64,000 bases of DNA from positions 87,862 to 151,861 of the forward strand of contig NZ_BMXI01000013.1 of assembly GCF_014651675.1 (NCBI RefSeq), in the 5' to 3' direction. Shown piece after piece: positions 22,634-32,600 of the stretch (positions within the stretch are counted from its first letter, which is position 1; each line of letters starts with the position of its first letter). The notes under the pieces were generated by a model. That model did no database searches, was not told the origin of the DNA, and saw only the letters and a list, made by a program, of their open reading frames with translations. This DNA comes from Roseibacillus persicicus. GTDB taxonomy: Bacteria > Verrucomicrobiota > Verrucomicrobiia > Verrucomicrobiales > Akkermansiaceae. The position numbers and the translations under genes were made by a program.

Positions 22634-23746
22634 TTAACCCTCCAGCACGAGGTTGGGGTCCGTGAACTCGAGTTCATGGGCCTCGGCCACGGGCTTGGAG
22701 GTGAGCTTGCCTTGGAAGGTGGAGAGACCGCTTCGCAAAGGTGCGTTCTCGCGAAGCGCATCCTCGATCCCGCGGTCGGCGAGGAGAGTGAGGTAGCCTT
22801 GGGTCACGTTGTTGAGGGCTTGCGTTGCGGTTCGCGCGTAGGCCCCGGGCATGTTGGCCACGCAGTAATGCAGCACGTCCTCTTCGAAAAAGGTCGGATC
22901 ATCGTGAGTGGTTGGGCGGGTGGTTTCGGCGCAACCTCCTTGGTCGACCGCGATGTCAACGAGGACCGAACCCGGTTGCAAGAGTTGCAGCATCTCGCGG
23001 GTGATGAGCTTGGGAGCAGCGGCCCCTGGAACCAATACCGCGCCAATCACGAGGTCGGTGCGGGGAAGAATCTCGGCGAGGTTGGCTTCGGAAGAATAGA
23101 GGGTTTGCGCGCCACTCATGGTGACATCGAGAAAGCGCATGCGGTCGAAGTCGACCTCCAGAATCGTCACGTCCGCTCCGATGCCATTGGCCACACGGGC
23201 GGCATTCATTCCGGCGGTGCCACCTCCGATGACGGTCACCCGACCGGGGGGAACCCCAGGGATGCCGCCTAACAGAATGCCTCGTCCACCCCGATGCTTG
23301 GCCAAATGATAGGATCCTACCATCGCTGACATCCGGCCGGCGATTTCCGACATGGGTTCCAGCAGCGGCAGGTGACGGTCCACGGAGACCGTCTCATAGG
23401 CGATAGAGGTGCAGCCACTGGTCATAAGGCCTTCGGTCAACTCTTTGGACGCCGCGAGGTGCAGGTAGGTGAAAAGGGTATGGCTCTCGTTGAGTAGAGC
23501 GATCTCGGAGGCCTGGGGCTCCTTGACTTTGACGATGATGGTCGCGGCATCGAAAACAGATGCGGCATCGGGCAAAAGAGTGGCGCCAGCTGCGCGGTAG
23601 TCTTCATCCTGATAGGAGGAGCCGATTCCCGCTCCTTCCTGAACAAAGACTTCGTGCCCTCGTTTGGTCAGGGTCTTGACCGTGGAAGGAATGACCGAGA
23701 CCCGGTGCTCCTGGGACTTGATTTCAGTGGGAATGCCGATTTTCAT
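22634..23746 (-). CDS. ald: Alanine dehydrogenase
   Basis: 370-aa NAD-dependent enzyme, L-alanine + NAD+ to pyruvate + NH3. The N-terminus [20 protein letters not shown] is the alanine-dehydrogenase signature; the NAD site is [24 protein letters not shown] (GxGxxG). Normal length. The last gene of a leftward amino-acid catabolic run, 26 bp after kbl and convergent with glpD only 6 bp from its stop. Acts in the cytoplasm and feeds alanine to pyruvate. Confidence 0.95.
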   Translation of the reverse strand: MKIGIPTEIKSQEHRVSVIPSTVKTLTKRGHEVFVQEGAGIGSSYQDEDYRAAGATLLPDAASVFDAATIIVKVKEPQASEIALLNESHTLFTYLHLAASKELTEGLMTSGCTSIAYETVSVDRHLPLLEPMSEIAGRMSAMVGSYHLAKHRGGRGILLGGIPGVPPGRVTVIGGGTAGMNAARVANGIGADVTILEVDFDRMRFLDVTMSGAQTLYSSEANLAEILPRTDLVIGAVLVPGAAAPKLITREMLQLLQPGSVLVDIAVDQGGCAETTRPTTHDDPTFFEEDVLHYCVANMPGAYARTATQALNNVTQGYLTLLADRGIEDALRENAPLRSGLSTFQGKLTSKPVAEAHELEFTDPNLVLEG

Positions 23747-23772
23747 TTGTGTGCTTTTCTAACAGAAAGTGT

Positions 23773-24945
23773 CTAACGTGCTTCTTTGAAGGCCGCGATG
23801 GCTTTGTCCAGGTCATCGCGGGTGTGGGCCGCTGAGATCTGGGTGCGGATGCGGGCCTTGCCCTTGGGAACAACAGGGAAGCTGAAAGCGATGACGTAGA
23901 GGCCGAGGGTGAGTAGTTTGTCCGCCAGTTCCTTCGCCTTCACCGCATCATAGAGCATGACGGGAACGATGGGCGTGTCGCCGGGCAAGAGGTCGAATCC
24001 GGCTTCGGTCATTTGCTCGCGGAAGTAGTTGGTGTTTTCCCAAAGCTGCTTGCGCAAAGCGGGACCTTCTTCCTCTAACAAGTCGAGGACCGCGATGCTG
24101 GCGGCGACGATGGGAGGAGCGATGCTGTTGGAAAAAAGGTAGGGGCGCGAGCGCTGGCGGAGGAGATCAATGATGGGTTGGGAGGCGCAGACGAAGCCAC
24201 CACTCGCACCGCCCAAGGCCTTGCCCAGAGTGCCGGTGATGATGTCGATGCGCCCCATGACGTCATGATGCTCGTGGGTGCCGCGTCCGGTCTCGCCCAT
24301 GAAGCCGGTGGCGTGGCACTCGTCCATCATCACCATCGCGCCATACTTGTCGGCGAGGTCGCAGAGCTCGGGCAATTTGGCGGAGCAGCCGTCCATGGAA
24401 AAGACGCCGTCGGTGGCGATGAGGATGTTCCTCGCACCCGCTTCCTGAGCCGCCTTCAGCTGGGCCTCGAGGTCGGACATGTTGGAGGTCTCGTAGCGAT
24501 AGCGCTTGGCCTTGCAGAGTCGGATGCCGTCGATGATGGAGGCGTGATTGAGGGAGTCGGAAACGACCGCGTCCTCGGGCCCCAGGATGGTTTCGAAGAG
24601 TCCTCCGTTGGCGTCGAAGCAGCTCGAGTAGAGAATGCAATCGTCGGTGCCGAGGAATTTGGCGAGTCGGCTTTCCAGTTCCTGGTGGATGGATTGCGTG
24701 CCGCAGATGAAGCGGACGGAAGCGAGGCCGAATCCCCAGTCGTCCAAGGCCTTGTGAGCGGCGGCGACGACCTCGGGATGATTGGCGAGGCCGAGGTAAT
24801 TGTTGGCGCACAGGTTGATCACCTCGCCAGCGTCAGGGACGGCGATGTGATTGGACTGGGGCGTGGTGATGGTGCGCTCGGACTTATAGAGACCGGCGGA
24901 TTCGATTTCGGAGAGTTGTTCTTTGATTTGGCTGGTGAGAGACAT
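23773..24945 (-). CDS. kbl: Glycine C-acetyltransferase (2-amino-3-ketobutyrate CoA ligase)
   Basis: 390-aa PLP enzyme of the alpha-oxoamine synthase family. It splits 2-amino-3-ketobutyrate with CoA into glycine and acetyl-CoA. Signals: [44 protein letters not shown] and the Schiff-base lysine in [14 protein letters not shown]. Downstream of tdh with a 137-bp gap that holds poly-T stretches and a caggataaacaggattc repeat. It is functionally paired with tdh (threonine to glycine) as in many bacteria. Confidence 0.96.
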   Translation of the reverse strand: MSLTSQIKEQLSEIESAGLYKSERTITTPQSNHIAVPDAGEVINLCANNYLGLANHPEVVAAAHKALDDWGFGLASVRFICGTQSIHQELESRLAKFLGTDDCILYSSCFDANGGLFETILGPEDAVVSDSLNHASIIDGIRLCKAKRYRYETSNMSDLEAQLKAAQEAGARNILIATDGVFSMDGCSAKLPELCDLADKYGAMVMMDECHATGFMGETGRGTHEHHDVMGRIDIITGTLGKALGGASGGFVCASQPIIDLLRQRSRPYLFSNSIAPPIVAASIAVLDLLEEEGPALRKQLWENTNYFREQMTEAGFDLLPGDTPIVPVMLYDAVKAKELADKLLTLGLYVIAFSFPVVPKGKARIRTQISAAHTRDDLDKAIAAFKEAR

Positions 24946-25082
24946 GACGGGGCTTTGGGACGGTGTGGACAGAATGAACGGAATTCTTTTTTTGGACGAA
25001 TAGTTTGGGTGTTTTTTTTTGGCAGGATAAACAGGATTCTTTGGTTTGGATTGTTGATTCTGTTTTTTGCTTCGTCGTGCTG

Positions 25083-26108
25083 TTAGGCCCAGTTGAGGAG
25101 GACTTTGCCGCAGCTTCCTTCGTTCATGAGCTCGAAGCCCTTTTCGAATTCCTGATAGGGAAAGCTGTGGGTGATGATGGGATCGAGGTTGAGGCCGGAC
25201 TGGAGCATGGTGGTCATTTGGTACCAGGTCTCATACATCTCGCGGCCGTAGATGCCCTTGATGTGCAGTCCGTTAAAAACCACTTTGTTCCAGTCGATAG
25301 CAACATCGTTTTCGGGAATTCCCAAGAGCGCGATTTTGCCACCGTGGGACATGTTGTTGATGAGGTCGTTGAAAGCGGTCTTGTTGCCCGACATTTCCAA
25401 CCCGACATCGAAGCCTTCGGTCATGCCGAGCTGCTTTTGCACGTTTTCGACCTTTTCGCGAGTGACATTGACGGTGCGGGTGGCCCCCATCTCGGTGGCG
25501 AGGTCGAGGCGTTGGTCGTTGAGGTCGGTGATGACCACGTGACGGGCCCCGGCATGAACGGCAATGGCGGCGGCCATGCAGCCAATCGGGCCGGCTCCGG
25601 TGATGAGAACGTCTTCACCTAACAGGGGAAAGGAAAGGGCGGTGTGGGTGGCGTTGCCGAAGGGGTCAAAGATGGAGGCGATGTCGCGCGAGATGCCTGC
25701 CGCATGCTTCCAGACATTGGTAGCGGGCAGGGCGATGAACTCTGCAAAGGCGCCGGGGTGGTTCACCCCGACACCCGCCGTGTCCTTGCAAAGATGCCGG
25801 CGTCCAGCCAAGCAGTTGCGGCAGCGTCCGCAGATGAGGTGACCTTCGCCGGAAACGAGGTCGCCTTCCTTGAGGTAGTCCACGCGTTCGCCAATGGCGA
25901 CGATCTCGCCTACGAATTCGTGGCCGACCACAAGCGGGACCGGTATGGTCTTTTGTGCCCAGGCGTCCCAGTTGTAGATGTGGAGATCCGTGCCGCAGAT
26001 CCCGGTGCGGTCGACCTTGATGAGGACATCGCGGTCGCCGATGGTTGGTTCCGGCACGTCGGTGAGGGTGAGGCCGGGTGCGGCGGTGGCTTTGACTAGA
26101 GCTTTCAT
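25083..26108 (-). CDS. tdh: L-threonine 3-dehydrogenase
   Basis: 341-aa zinc-dependent alcohol-dehydrogenase-family enzyme: L-threonine + NAD+ to 2-amino-3-ketobutyrate. Catalytic zinc region [13 protein letters not shown] and [10 protein letters not shown]; structural zinc cysteines [18 protein letters not shown] loop [13 protein letters not shown]. The GTDLHIYNW segment separates threonine dehydrogenases from other relatives. Product goes to Kbl, encoded downstream. The stop codon TAA lies inside a CCTAACAG copy of the dispersed octamer family (25080-25087). ATG start at 26108, 34 bp from sdaA. Confidence 0.96.
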   Translation of the reverse strand: MKALVKATAAPGLTLTDVPEPTIGDRDVLIKVDRTGICGTDLHIYNWDAWAQKTIPVPLVVGHEFVGEIVAIGERVDYLKEGDLVSGEGHLICGRCRNCLAGRRHLCKDTAGVGVNHPGAFAEFIALPATNVWKHAAGISRDIASIFDPFGNATHTALSFPLLGEDVLITGAGPIGCMAAAIAVHAGARHVVITDLNDQRLDLATEMGATRTVNVTREKVENVQKQLGMTEGFDVGLEMSGNKTAFNDLINNMSHGGKIALLGIPENDVAIDWNKVVFNGLHIKGIYGREMYETWYQMTTMLQSGLNLDPIITHSFPYQEFEKGFELMNEGSCGKVLLNWA

Positions 26109-26142
26109 GGTGGTTTGATTAAAAAGAACTGGGCTATTGATT

Positions 26143-27507
26143 CTAACACTCGGTGTAATTCACGGCCAAGCCGCCCCGGGAAGTCTCCTTGTATTTGGCC
26201 ATCATGTCGTGTCCGGTCTGCAGCATGGTGGCGATGACTTTATCGAGGGAGATGTGGTGGTTCTCGGTTGAACACAGGGCGAGGCGGGCGGCATTGATCG
26301 CCTTCACTGACGCCATCGCGTTGCGCTCGATGCAGGGAATTTGCACCAGCCCGCCGATGGGATCACAAGTCAGACCCAGGTTGTGTTCCATCCCGATTTC
26401 GGCCGCGTTTTCGACTTGGGCAGGGGTGCCTCCGAGGAAGGCGGCGAGGGCTCCGGCGGCCATGGAGCAGGCGACCCCGACTTCGCCCTGACAGCCCACG
26501 TCGGCACCGGAGAGCGAGGCGTTGGTTTTGTAGAGATTGGCAATGGCCGCTGCTGTTAGAAGAAAAACGTGCACGGGATGATCGTGAGGGGAAGACTTGA
26601 ATCGGATGGCATACTGCAAGACTGCAGGAATGATGCCAGCCGCCCCATTCGTGGGGGCGGTGACGATGCGCCCGCCTCCCGCATTCTCCTCATTCACCGC
26701 CAGGGCAAAGAGGTTGACCCAGTCGAGCACTTGGAGCGGATCGTGGGGTTCGGTGCTGGCTTCCAGTCGGGCAAAAAGGGCGGGAGCACGACGTTTGACC
26801 TTGAGTCCGCCCGGGAGGGTTCCGGTTGATTCGCAGCCCATGCGAATGCTCTCCTGCATGGCTTGCCAGACTTGGTCGAGATAGTGGCGTGTCTCCGCCT
26901 CCTCGCGAAAGCTGGCCTCGTTGGCGAGGGTCAGCTGCGCAATGGAGAGCTCGTGCTGCGCGCACAGATCCAAGAGTTCAGCCGCATTGCGATAGGGGTA
27001 GGGGATGGCGGTCTTCTCGCTCTGATGCTGGCCTTTGAGCTGTTCTTCAGAAGCGATGAAGCCCCCGCCCAAGGAATAGGTTACGGATTCGTGAACAGGC
27101 AGATCGTCTTGGTCGAGCAGGACAAAGTGCATTCCGTTGGGATGCAAAGGGAGGCTTTTCCCCCGATGAAAGACCAAATCCGAACGCGGATCGAAGTGCA
27201 CTCTTTTCCCCGAGGGTAAAGTGACGCGTTGGCTTTCCTCCACGGCTGCCAGGAGGGTGGGGATTTCCGCCACGGGCACGTCGACCGGCGTGTGCCCCAG
27301 AAAGCCGAGGACGATGGCCTGGTCGGTATGGTGCCCGCGTCCAGTGGCCGCGAGGGAGCCAAATAACTCGCACCGGAGGCGAGCGCCTTCGTGCTCCCCG
27401 GGCAGGCTCTCGACGAAATCACGGGCAGCCTTCATCGGTCCCACCGTGTGGGAGGAAGATGGGCCAATGCCGATGGTGAAGAAGTTGAGAACGCTTTCGG
27501 GGTGCAC
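26143..27507 (-). CDS. sdaA: L-serine ammonia-lyase, single-chain, iron-sulfur type
   Basis: 454-aa [4Fe-4S] enzyme deaminating L-serine to pyruvate. The N-terminal beta domain starts [20 protein letters not shown] and the C-terminal alpha domain has [22 protein letters not shown] and [23 protein letters not shown], which carry the cluster cysteines. Single-chain SdaA length is as expected. It begins with GTG at 27507. Located 34 bp upstream of tdh and 21 bp after the PIG-L gene, so the run can be one transcript devoted to Ser/Thr/Ala breakdown. Confidence 0.95.
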   Translation of the reverse strand: MHPESVLNFFTIGIGPSSSHTVGPMKAARDFVESLPGEHEGARLRCELFGSLAATGRGHHTDQAIVLGFLGHTPVDVPVAEIPTLLAAVEESQRVTLPSGKRVHFDPRSDLVFHRGKSLPLHPNGMHFVLLDQDDLPVHESVTYSLGGGFIASEEQLKGQHQSEKTAIPYPYRNAAELLDLCAQHELSIAQLTLANEASFREEAETRHYLDQVWQAMQESIRMGCESTGTLPGGLKVKRRAPALFARLEASTEPHDPLQVLDWVNLFALAVNEENAGGGRIVTAPTNGAAGIIPAVLQYAIRFKSSPHDHPVHVFLLTAAAIANLYKTNASLSGADVGCQGEVGVACSMAAGALAAFLGGTPAQVENAAEIGMEHNLGLTCDPIGGLVQIPCIERNAMASVKAINAARLALCSTENHHISLDKVIATMLQTGHDMMAKYKETSRGGLAVNYTEC

Positions 27508-27528
27508 GGTATTGTTCGGAACTGACGG

Positions 27529-28359
27529 TCAAAGATAGGGCGAGAGCCCGGACTGGACCTCATCCTTGAACTCATTGATGAGGTTGAGGGTGAAGTCGAT
27601 CGGCGAGAGGTTAGGATCCTCTAACAGGGGCATGAGGTCGAGGCCGAAGATGAGCTGGGTCGCATCGTCCGTGGCGTGTGGATTGGAGAAGGTGGCGTTG
27701 GCAGTGCGACGACCGATGATGGCGTGGTGGTAGTTCTTGCCGCCTGCGATTTGCGAAAGGAAGAGGTTGTTCAGCTCCGCCGCCAATTCAGGGCGGGCGG
27801 AAACGTTCATCGCCACTTTCCGATCATCGGGCACCCAGTCCAGGTCGCGCCAGACCTCACAACCAATCCAAGTCTGTGGCTGTTGATCCTTGGGCAAAGA
27901 ACGCAGCGCCTTCAAGGTCGCCGCGAAGACGGCCAAGTGGCTGGGATGCTTGTCGGCGGGGCTGTGGGTGTAGAGAGTGTGGGGTGTGGTGGCGCTGAAG
28001 ATGTCGGCGAGCTCTTTGCCGAGCTGGGCCTGGCCCTCGGTGCTTTTCACCATGCTGGAGGGATGGCGCAATTGATACTGGGCTGCATACTGTCCCAAGC
28101 GGGCGGCCTCGTCTTGCTCCTGATGGCGGACTTCCTTCATCTGCTCGTCAGTGTGACCGGCGAAGGGACCGGTCCGGGCTGAACCTCCGCCGTCGGTGCA
28201 GGTCACTCCGCTGAACCAATTACTAGGATTCTCGTAGCAGGCGAGAATGCCATGAAAGGCCATGAACTCCAGGTCGTCCTGGTGGGCTCCGATCGCCAGG
28301 TGTGTGGTCCGGGAAAGAGCTTCGGGGAGGGGTTGGTTGTCAGGAATATACGGTGTCAT
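27529..28359 (-). CDS. PIG-L family (LmbE-like) N-deacetylase
   Basis: 276-aa zinc hydrolase of the PIG-L/LmbE group, which remove acetyl groups from N-acetylglucosamine-type substrates. The zinc-binding motif AHQDDLEF (family AHPDD) is near residue 25; a second histidine cluster is THSPADKHPSHLAVF. The Pro-to-Gln change in the motif also occurs in relatives. It heads the leftward amino-acid catabolic run, where a link to serine or threonine is not obvious, but deacetylation of an aminosugar is compatible with the carbohydrate genes next door. ATG start at 28359. Confidence 0.85.
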   Translation of the reverse strand: MTPYIPDNQPLPEALSRTTHLAIGAHQDDLEFMAFHGILACYENPSNWFSGVTCTDGGGSARTGPFAGHTDEQMKEVRHQEQDEAARLGQYAAQYQLRHPSSMVKSTEGQAQLGKELADIFSATTPHTLYTHSPADKHPSHLAVFAATLKALRSLPKDQQPQTWIGCEVWRDLDWVPDDRKVAMNVSARPELAAELNNLFLSQIAGGKNYHHAIIGRRTANATFSNPHATDDATQLIFGLDLMPLLEDPNLSPIDFTLNLINEFKDEVQSGLSPYL

Positions 28360-28593
28360 TCGATGAAGAGTATTCGATAGTGTTGAAAAGAATTCTTGGA
28401 ATTCTCGACCGGACTGTGTGGAGCGCGAATGAGGAGGAACAGAACTTAGATCGGAGTCCGAATTGTATTTTTTGTGTAATCAATGCGGACGATGCTGTTA
28501 GATTGGGTTCTGGAGAGCCGGGTTTCGCGGTCTGTGATGGGCAAGTCTTTCAAGGTTCGTTTTTCATTCACGATGACGGTTCCGCTTCTCGAC

Positions 28594-29994
28594 CTATACG
28601 AGAGCGGGCAGCGAAGCCGCAGCAATTGCCTGGCCATGTCTCTTGTTAGTTTCGTCCGGGGTGTGGAGTTTGATAGACTCGGCCAATTCGGGGTAATAGG
28701 CATGGAGAACCTCCCGGGCGGTTTCGAGAAGGATCTCGCCTCCGTCGCCTGAGGTCACGCGGCCTAACAGGAGCACATGTTTGAGCGGATAGAAGCGGGC
28801 GTAGAGAGGCAGGCAATGGCCGAGGTAGTTGCCGATGGTTTCAAAGATTCGGGCTGCGCCCGTGTGACCTTCTAGCAGAGCCATTTGAACCTCAACGAGT
28901 TGTTCGGGGAACGGCATGTTGCCGAAGTCGAATCCGGCAGCAGGGGCGAGGCGGGCCACTGCTTGTTGGGAAAAGCACTGCACTCCGCATCCAACGTCTC
29001 CCGACCACTCGTCGGCGGGAGCATCGGGTCGCATGTCCACGGGGCAAAAGGCGAGTTCGTTGAGCCATGAGGTGATGCGGCCATTGGGGTCGCAGTACCC
29101 GGCTGCAAGAGAGGTGCCCATGGCGATACCAAGGATGCTATGGGTTTTCAACGAGAGAGCCGCCGCCAGCGCGGTGACCTCGCCATCGTTGATGACGTCG
29201 AAGGGGACATCATTCCATTCCTTGGCCAAGTCTTTGAAAATATTTCGAACCTGACCCTCGAAAACATCAGCATCAGTCACTCCCCGGAAGAGTGAGGCCG
29301 CGCGGACTTCGTTATTGATGTAGACCCCGGCTGCGGAGCCTCCGATGGCATCGACGTGGGGCAAGTGTTCGGCGGCGGATTGGAGCGACTGTCGGATCCC
29401 TTCGAGGTGATAGTTCGGATCCGATTGAAAGTAGGGGTCCCAAGGCACTTCCTCGGAGAAGACCACTTTGCCATCGATGACGGCAGCTGTCTTGCGGTCC
29501 GATCCGCCGAGATCGAAGCCGATGCGACACCCCTGCAGGTGTCCTCCCAAGGTCGTGGTCTTGTCCAGGGCCGGGGGGAGCGTCGCTGCGGAATCGTGGT
29601 GCTCCACGGTGAGATCTTCGCGGAAAATCTTTTGTCCGATGAAGCCAAAGTCGAACACCCGGGCTCCGGTGGCGCTGTAGGTTGCTCGCAAATAGTCGGC
29701 CAGGCGCCGGGGGCCGCAGAAGTGGATTCGCGAGCCGCCTTGCATCCAGAGTAGAAACTTGAGGGTGCGCTCTATGTAGCGTTCATTGAGCTCCGAGAAT
29801 TCTCCCCCGTCAGGTAGCAACCGCATGGAGTGATGGAAGCAGGTGCCGTCTGGTCGAGCGAGGGCCAGAATAGTCCGGGTGGATTCCGGATTTTGCGAAG
29901 CTTGTTCGTCGTAGTGTTGGAAGAAGAGAGAAGCAGGTTGAAAACCAGGGTCGAGTGTCTCGCTGGTTTTCAGTTTGAGTTCGGCACTCGTCAT
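28594..29994 (-). CDS. ROK-family sugar kinase-like protein
   Basis: 466-aa protein whose C-terminal ~300 residues have the ROK/actin-like ATPase layout: phosphate 1 IGFDLGGSDRKTAAVIDGKVVFSE, middle NDGEVTALAAAL (ROK NDANAAALGE region), GIAMGTSLAAGY (phosphate 2). The usual CxCGxxGCxE zinc motif is replaced by GCGVQCFSQ. The N-terminal ~150 residues are extra and unassigned. A sugar kinase function is likely from fold and from the divergent transporter/oxidoreductase/DUF1080 genes; it is longer than typical ROK proteins (~300-320 aa). ATG start at 29994. Confidence 0.8.
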   Translation of the reverse strand: MTSAELKLKTSETLDPGFQPASLFFQHYDEQASQNPESTRTILALARPDGTCFHHSMRLLPDGGEFSELNERYIERTLKFLLWMQGGSRIHFCGPRRLADYLRATYSATGARVFDFGFIGQKIFREDLTVEHHDSAATLPPALDKTTTLGGHLQGCRIGFDLGGSDRKTAAVIDGKVVFSEEVPWDPYFQSDPNYHLEGIRQSLQSAAEHLPHVDAIGGSAAGVYINNEVRAASLFRGVTDADVFEGQVRNIFKDLAKEWNDVPFDVINDGEVTALAAALSLKTHSILGIAMGTSLAAGYCDPNGRITSWLNELAFCPVDMRPDAPADEWSGDVGCGVQCFSQQAVARLAPAAGFDFGNMPFPEQLVEVQMALLEGHTGAARIFETIGNYLGHCLPLYARFYPLKHVLLLGRVTSGDGGEILLETAREVLHAYYPELAESIKLHTPDETNKRHGQAIAAASLPALV

Positions 29995-30004
29995 GCCTCG
30001 ATTC

Positions 30005-30022
30005 TAGACTGCAGACAGTCTA
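30005..30022. promoter_or_regulatory. Inverted repeat TAGACTG-CAGA-CAGTCTA, candidate operator
   Basis: A perfect 7-bp stem with a 4-nt centre lies 10 bp upstream of the ROK-kinase start and 114 bp before the MFS permease start, in the divergent intergenic region. It could be a regulator-binding site or a leader hairpin; there is no regulator gene next to it. Inference only. Confidence 0.45.
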
Positions 30023-30135
30023 AAGTGCAAACAATAATACAAGTTTACCATAAAAGACTTTTCATTTTAGATCTCTTATTTAGATCTTGTTGAGAAGCGA
30101 TTGTCCAACTCGCGTAGAATAGCCTACACAACTCT

Positions 30136-31479
30136 ATGACCAATACCCAGACGACCAGCGGGGCGACAGTGAAGCTGTCGGTGATGATGTTTCTCCAGTT
30201 CTTTGTCTGGGGGTCGTGGTTCGTCACCCTTTTCCTTGTTCTGGGTAAAGTGAATCTAGGCAGCATCATTGCGGACTCCTACAGTACGGCCCCGATTGCC
30301 GCGATCATCGCTCCCTTGTTTCTCGGTCTCGTTGCCGACCGGTTCTTTTCCTCTGAAAAGGTGATGGCGGTCTTGATGCTCATTGGGGGAGCTTTGATGC
30401 TGGCCGTCCCCGGTGCGATTGCCAGTGGCAACGGCACGCTCGTCTTCTGGCTCTTTATGGGCCACATGCTTTGTTATATGCCTACCTTGGGCTTGGGAAA
30501 TACCATTGCCTTCTCGAACGTTCCACGGGATGTGTTTCCCAAGGTTCGGGTCTGGGGCACCATCGGTTGGATCGCCGCCGGTCTCGTCGCCGGGTTCCTC
30601 GGTTGGTCGGATAGCGTGAACTTGTTCCGCATGGCCGGATGGGCGGCAGTGATTTTGGGAGGCTTCTGTTTCCTCCTGCCGAATACCCCGCCGCCGAGCG
30701 CAGGCCAGCCAGTGAATATGCGGGCTCTTCTCATGCTGGATGCCTTCGCTCTACTCAAGCGTCCTCCCTTTTTGGTCTTCATCGTTTGTTCGACCCTCAT
30801 CTGCATTCCTTTAGCTTATTACTATTCCAATGCTTCCGCCTTCCTCGGCAACATGGGCTTCGAGCAAGCCGCTTCCGCGATGTCCATTGGGCAAATGTCG
30901 GAGATTATCTTCATGCTCTTGATCCCGTTCTTCTTCCGCAAATTGGGGGTGAAGAATATGATTCTCATCGGGATGGGAGCTTGGGTTCTCCGCTATCTTC
31001 TCTTCGCCTTTGGCGCGCCGGATCAGGTGGCCTGGATGCTCTTCCTGGGAATTGCGCTCCACGGAATTTGCTACGACTTCTTTTTCGTCACCGGCTTCAT
31101 GTTTACCGATCGGGAAGCGCCCAAAGCGGTTCGCGGCCAAGCCCAGAGCATGTTGGTGTTCTTCACCCAAGGGGTGGGGATGTTGATTGGTTTTCGGGTT
31201 GCGGGGGCGAAGCTCGGTCCCGTGGCTGAGTCGACTGGGGACTTGAGCACCGCGATCGCCGCTGGACGAAGCGGGGGAGACCTGACCTTCGCCCAGCAAC
31301 TTTCGCAGATGTTCTCGGTGAGCATGCCGGAAAGCGTTTCTCCGGACCTTTTGGGAAAGACCTCTGATTTGTGGAAAGCCTATTGGATGTTCCCAGCCTT
31401 GATGGCGGCTGCCATCGGAGTGCTCTTTTTCGCGACCTTCTGGGACAAGTCCAAGGGGGAAGAGAAGGCCGATTCCTAG
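30136..31479 (+). CDS. MFS permease (nucleoside/sugar symporter type)
   Basis: 447-aa inner-membrane major-facilitator protein with about 12 hydrophobic segments. FFVWGSWFVTLFLVLGKV and FVTGFMFTDREAPKAVRGQAQS are family features of NupG-like nucleoside:H+ symporters and related sugar permeases in PVC bacteria. The first gene of a rightward run with the oxidoreductase and DUF1080 genes, and divergent from a ROK kinase, which favours a carbohydrate substrate. ATG start at 30136. Substrate is not determined by the sequence. Confidence 0.85.
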   Translation: MTNTQTTSGATVKLSVMMFLQFFVWGSWFVTLFLVLGKVNLGSIIADSYSTAPIAAIIAPLFLGLVADRFFSSEKVMAVLMLIGGALMLAVPGAIASGNGTLVFWLFMGHMLCYMPTLGLGNTIAFSNVPRDVFPKVRVWGTIGWIAAGLVAGFLGWSDSVNLFRMAGWAAVILGGFCFLLPNTPPPSAGQPVNMRALLMLDAFALLKRPPFLVFIVCSTLICIPLAYYYSNASAFLGNMGFEQAASAMSIGQMSEIIFMLLIPFFFRKLGVKNMILIGMGAWVLRYLLFAFGAPDQVAWMLFLGIALHGICYDFFFVTGFMFTDREAPKAVRGQAQSMLVFFTQGVGMLIGFRVAGAKLGPVAESTGDLSTAIAAGRSGGDLTFAQQLSQMFSVSMPESVSPDLLGKTSDLWKAYWMFPALMAAAIGVLFFATFWDKSKGEEKADS

Positions 31480-31508
31480 ACGGAGCGAATTCCTGAATTC
31501 TTTAAGTA

Positions 31509-32588
31509 ATGAGTGACAAAAAATTGCGAGTATTGTGTGCCGGAGCAGGTCACATGGGGGCGTCCCATGCGCGGGCCTATGCGGCTTTGGATGGATTTGA
31601 GATTTGTGGAGTGGTGACTCGCTCCGAGGGTTCGCGTGCGAAGCTGATGGAGGAATTGGGTGGCGATATCCCCGGCTTCAATGACTTTCACGAGGCCTTG
31701 GCCGCGACCAAGCCGGACGCGGTTTCCATCTCCACCTACCCTGATACTCACGCCGAATACGCGGTGGCCGCTATGGAAGCCGGGGCCGATATTTTTGTGG
31801 AAAAGCCTCTCGCCGAAACAGTCGCCGAAGCCGAGAAGATCGTCGCCAAGGCCCTCGAACTCGGCCGCAAGGTGGTCATCGGTTACATCCTTCGCGTTCA
31901 CCCCAGTTGGGTGAAGTTCATCGAGATGTCGCACTCCCTCGGCAAGCCCCTGGTGATGCGCATGAACCTCAATCAGCAGTCCAGCGGTGAAAACTGGGAG
32001 ACGCACAAGAATCTCATGGCCTCCATTCCGCCGGTGGTGGATTGCGGCGTTCACTACGTGGATGTGATGTGCCAGATGACGCGCTCGAAGCCGATTCGGG
32101 TCAGTGGAATCGGCGCTCGCCTGAGCGACGAATTACCGGAAGGCATGGTCAACTACGGGCAGCTGCAAGTGACTTTCGAAGACGGATCCGTCGGTTGGTA
32201 TGAGGCTGGCTGGGGCCCGATGATGAGCGAGATGGCTTTCTTTGTGAAAGACGTCGTCGGCCCCAAGGGCTGCGTCACCATCGAGGCCAAGGACGCCGGT
32301 GCGGGGGGAGCCTCCGACAACGTCGATGCCCACACCAAGACCGAATCCCTCCGCCTCCACCACAGCGAGCTCGGCCCCGATGGCAAGTTCGCGAAAGCCG
32401 ACGAGTGGATCGATACCGAGGACGAGCCGGACCACGACGAGCTTTGCAAACGTGAGCAGGAATACTTCCTGAAGGCCATTCAAGAGGACCTCGACCTCAG
32501 CGACCACATGAACGATGCCCTCAACTCCATGCGTATCGTCGCGGCGGCTCACGAGAGCTTTTTAACGGGCAAGATGATCGAGCTCTAA
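31509..32588 (+). CDS. Gfo/Idh/MocA family oxidoreductase
   Basis: 359-aa NAD(P)-dependent sugar or inositol dehydrogenase. Rossmann start LRVLCAGAGHMGASHARAYAAL and the conserved EKPLAET segment (EKP contains the catalytic lysine) are present, followed by the C-terminal alpha/beta domain. Members of this family oxidise a ring hydroxyl to a keto group. 29 bp after the MFS gene and 12 bp before the DUF1080 gene, so they are one unit: uptake, oxidation and hydrolysis of 3-keto-glycosides is a reasonable reading, known for such neighbours in PVC bacteria. Confidence 0.9.
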   Translation: MSDKKLRVLCAGAGHMGASHARAYAALDGFEICGVVTRSEGSRAKLMEELGGDIPGFNDFHEALAATKPDAVSISTYPDTHAEYAVAAMEAGADIFVEKPLAETVAEAEKIVAKALELGRKVVIGYILRVHPSWVKFIEMSHSLGKPLVMRMNLNQQSSGENWETHKNLMASIPPVVDCGVHYVDVMCQMTRSKPIRVSGIGARLSDELPEGMVNYGQLQVTFEDGSVGWYEAGWGPMMSEMAFFVKDVVGPKGCVTIEAKDAGAGGASDNVDAHTKTESLRLHHSELGPDGKFAKADEWIDTEDEPDHDELCKREQEYFLKAIQEDLDLSDHMNDALNSMRIVAAAHESFLTGKMIEL

Positions 32589-32600
32589 TATTTTCTAACA

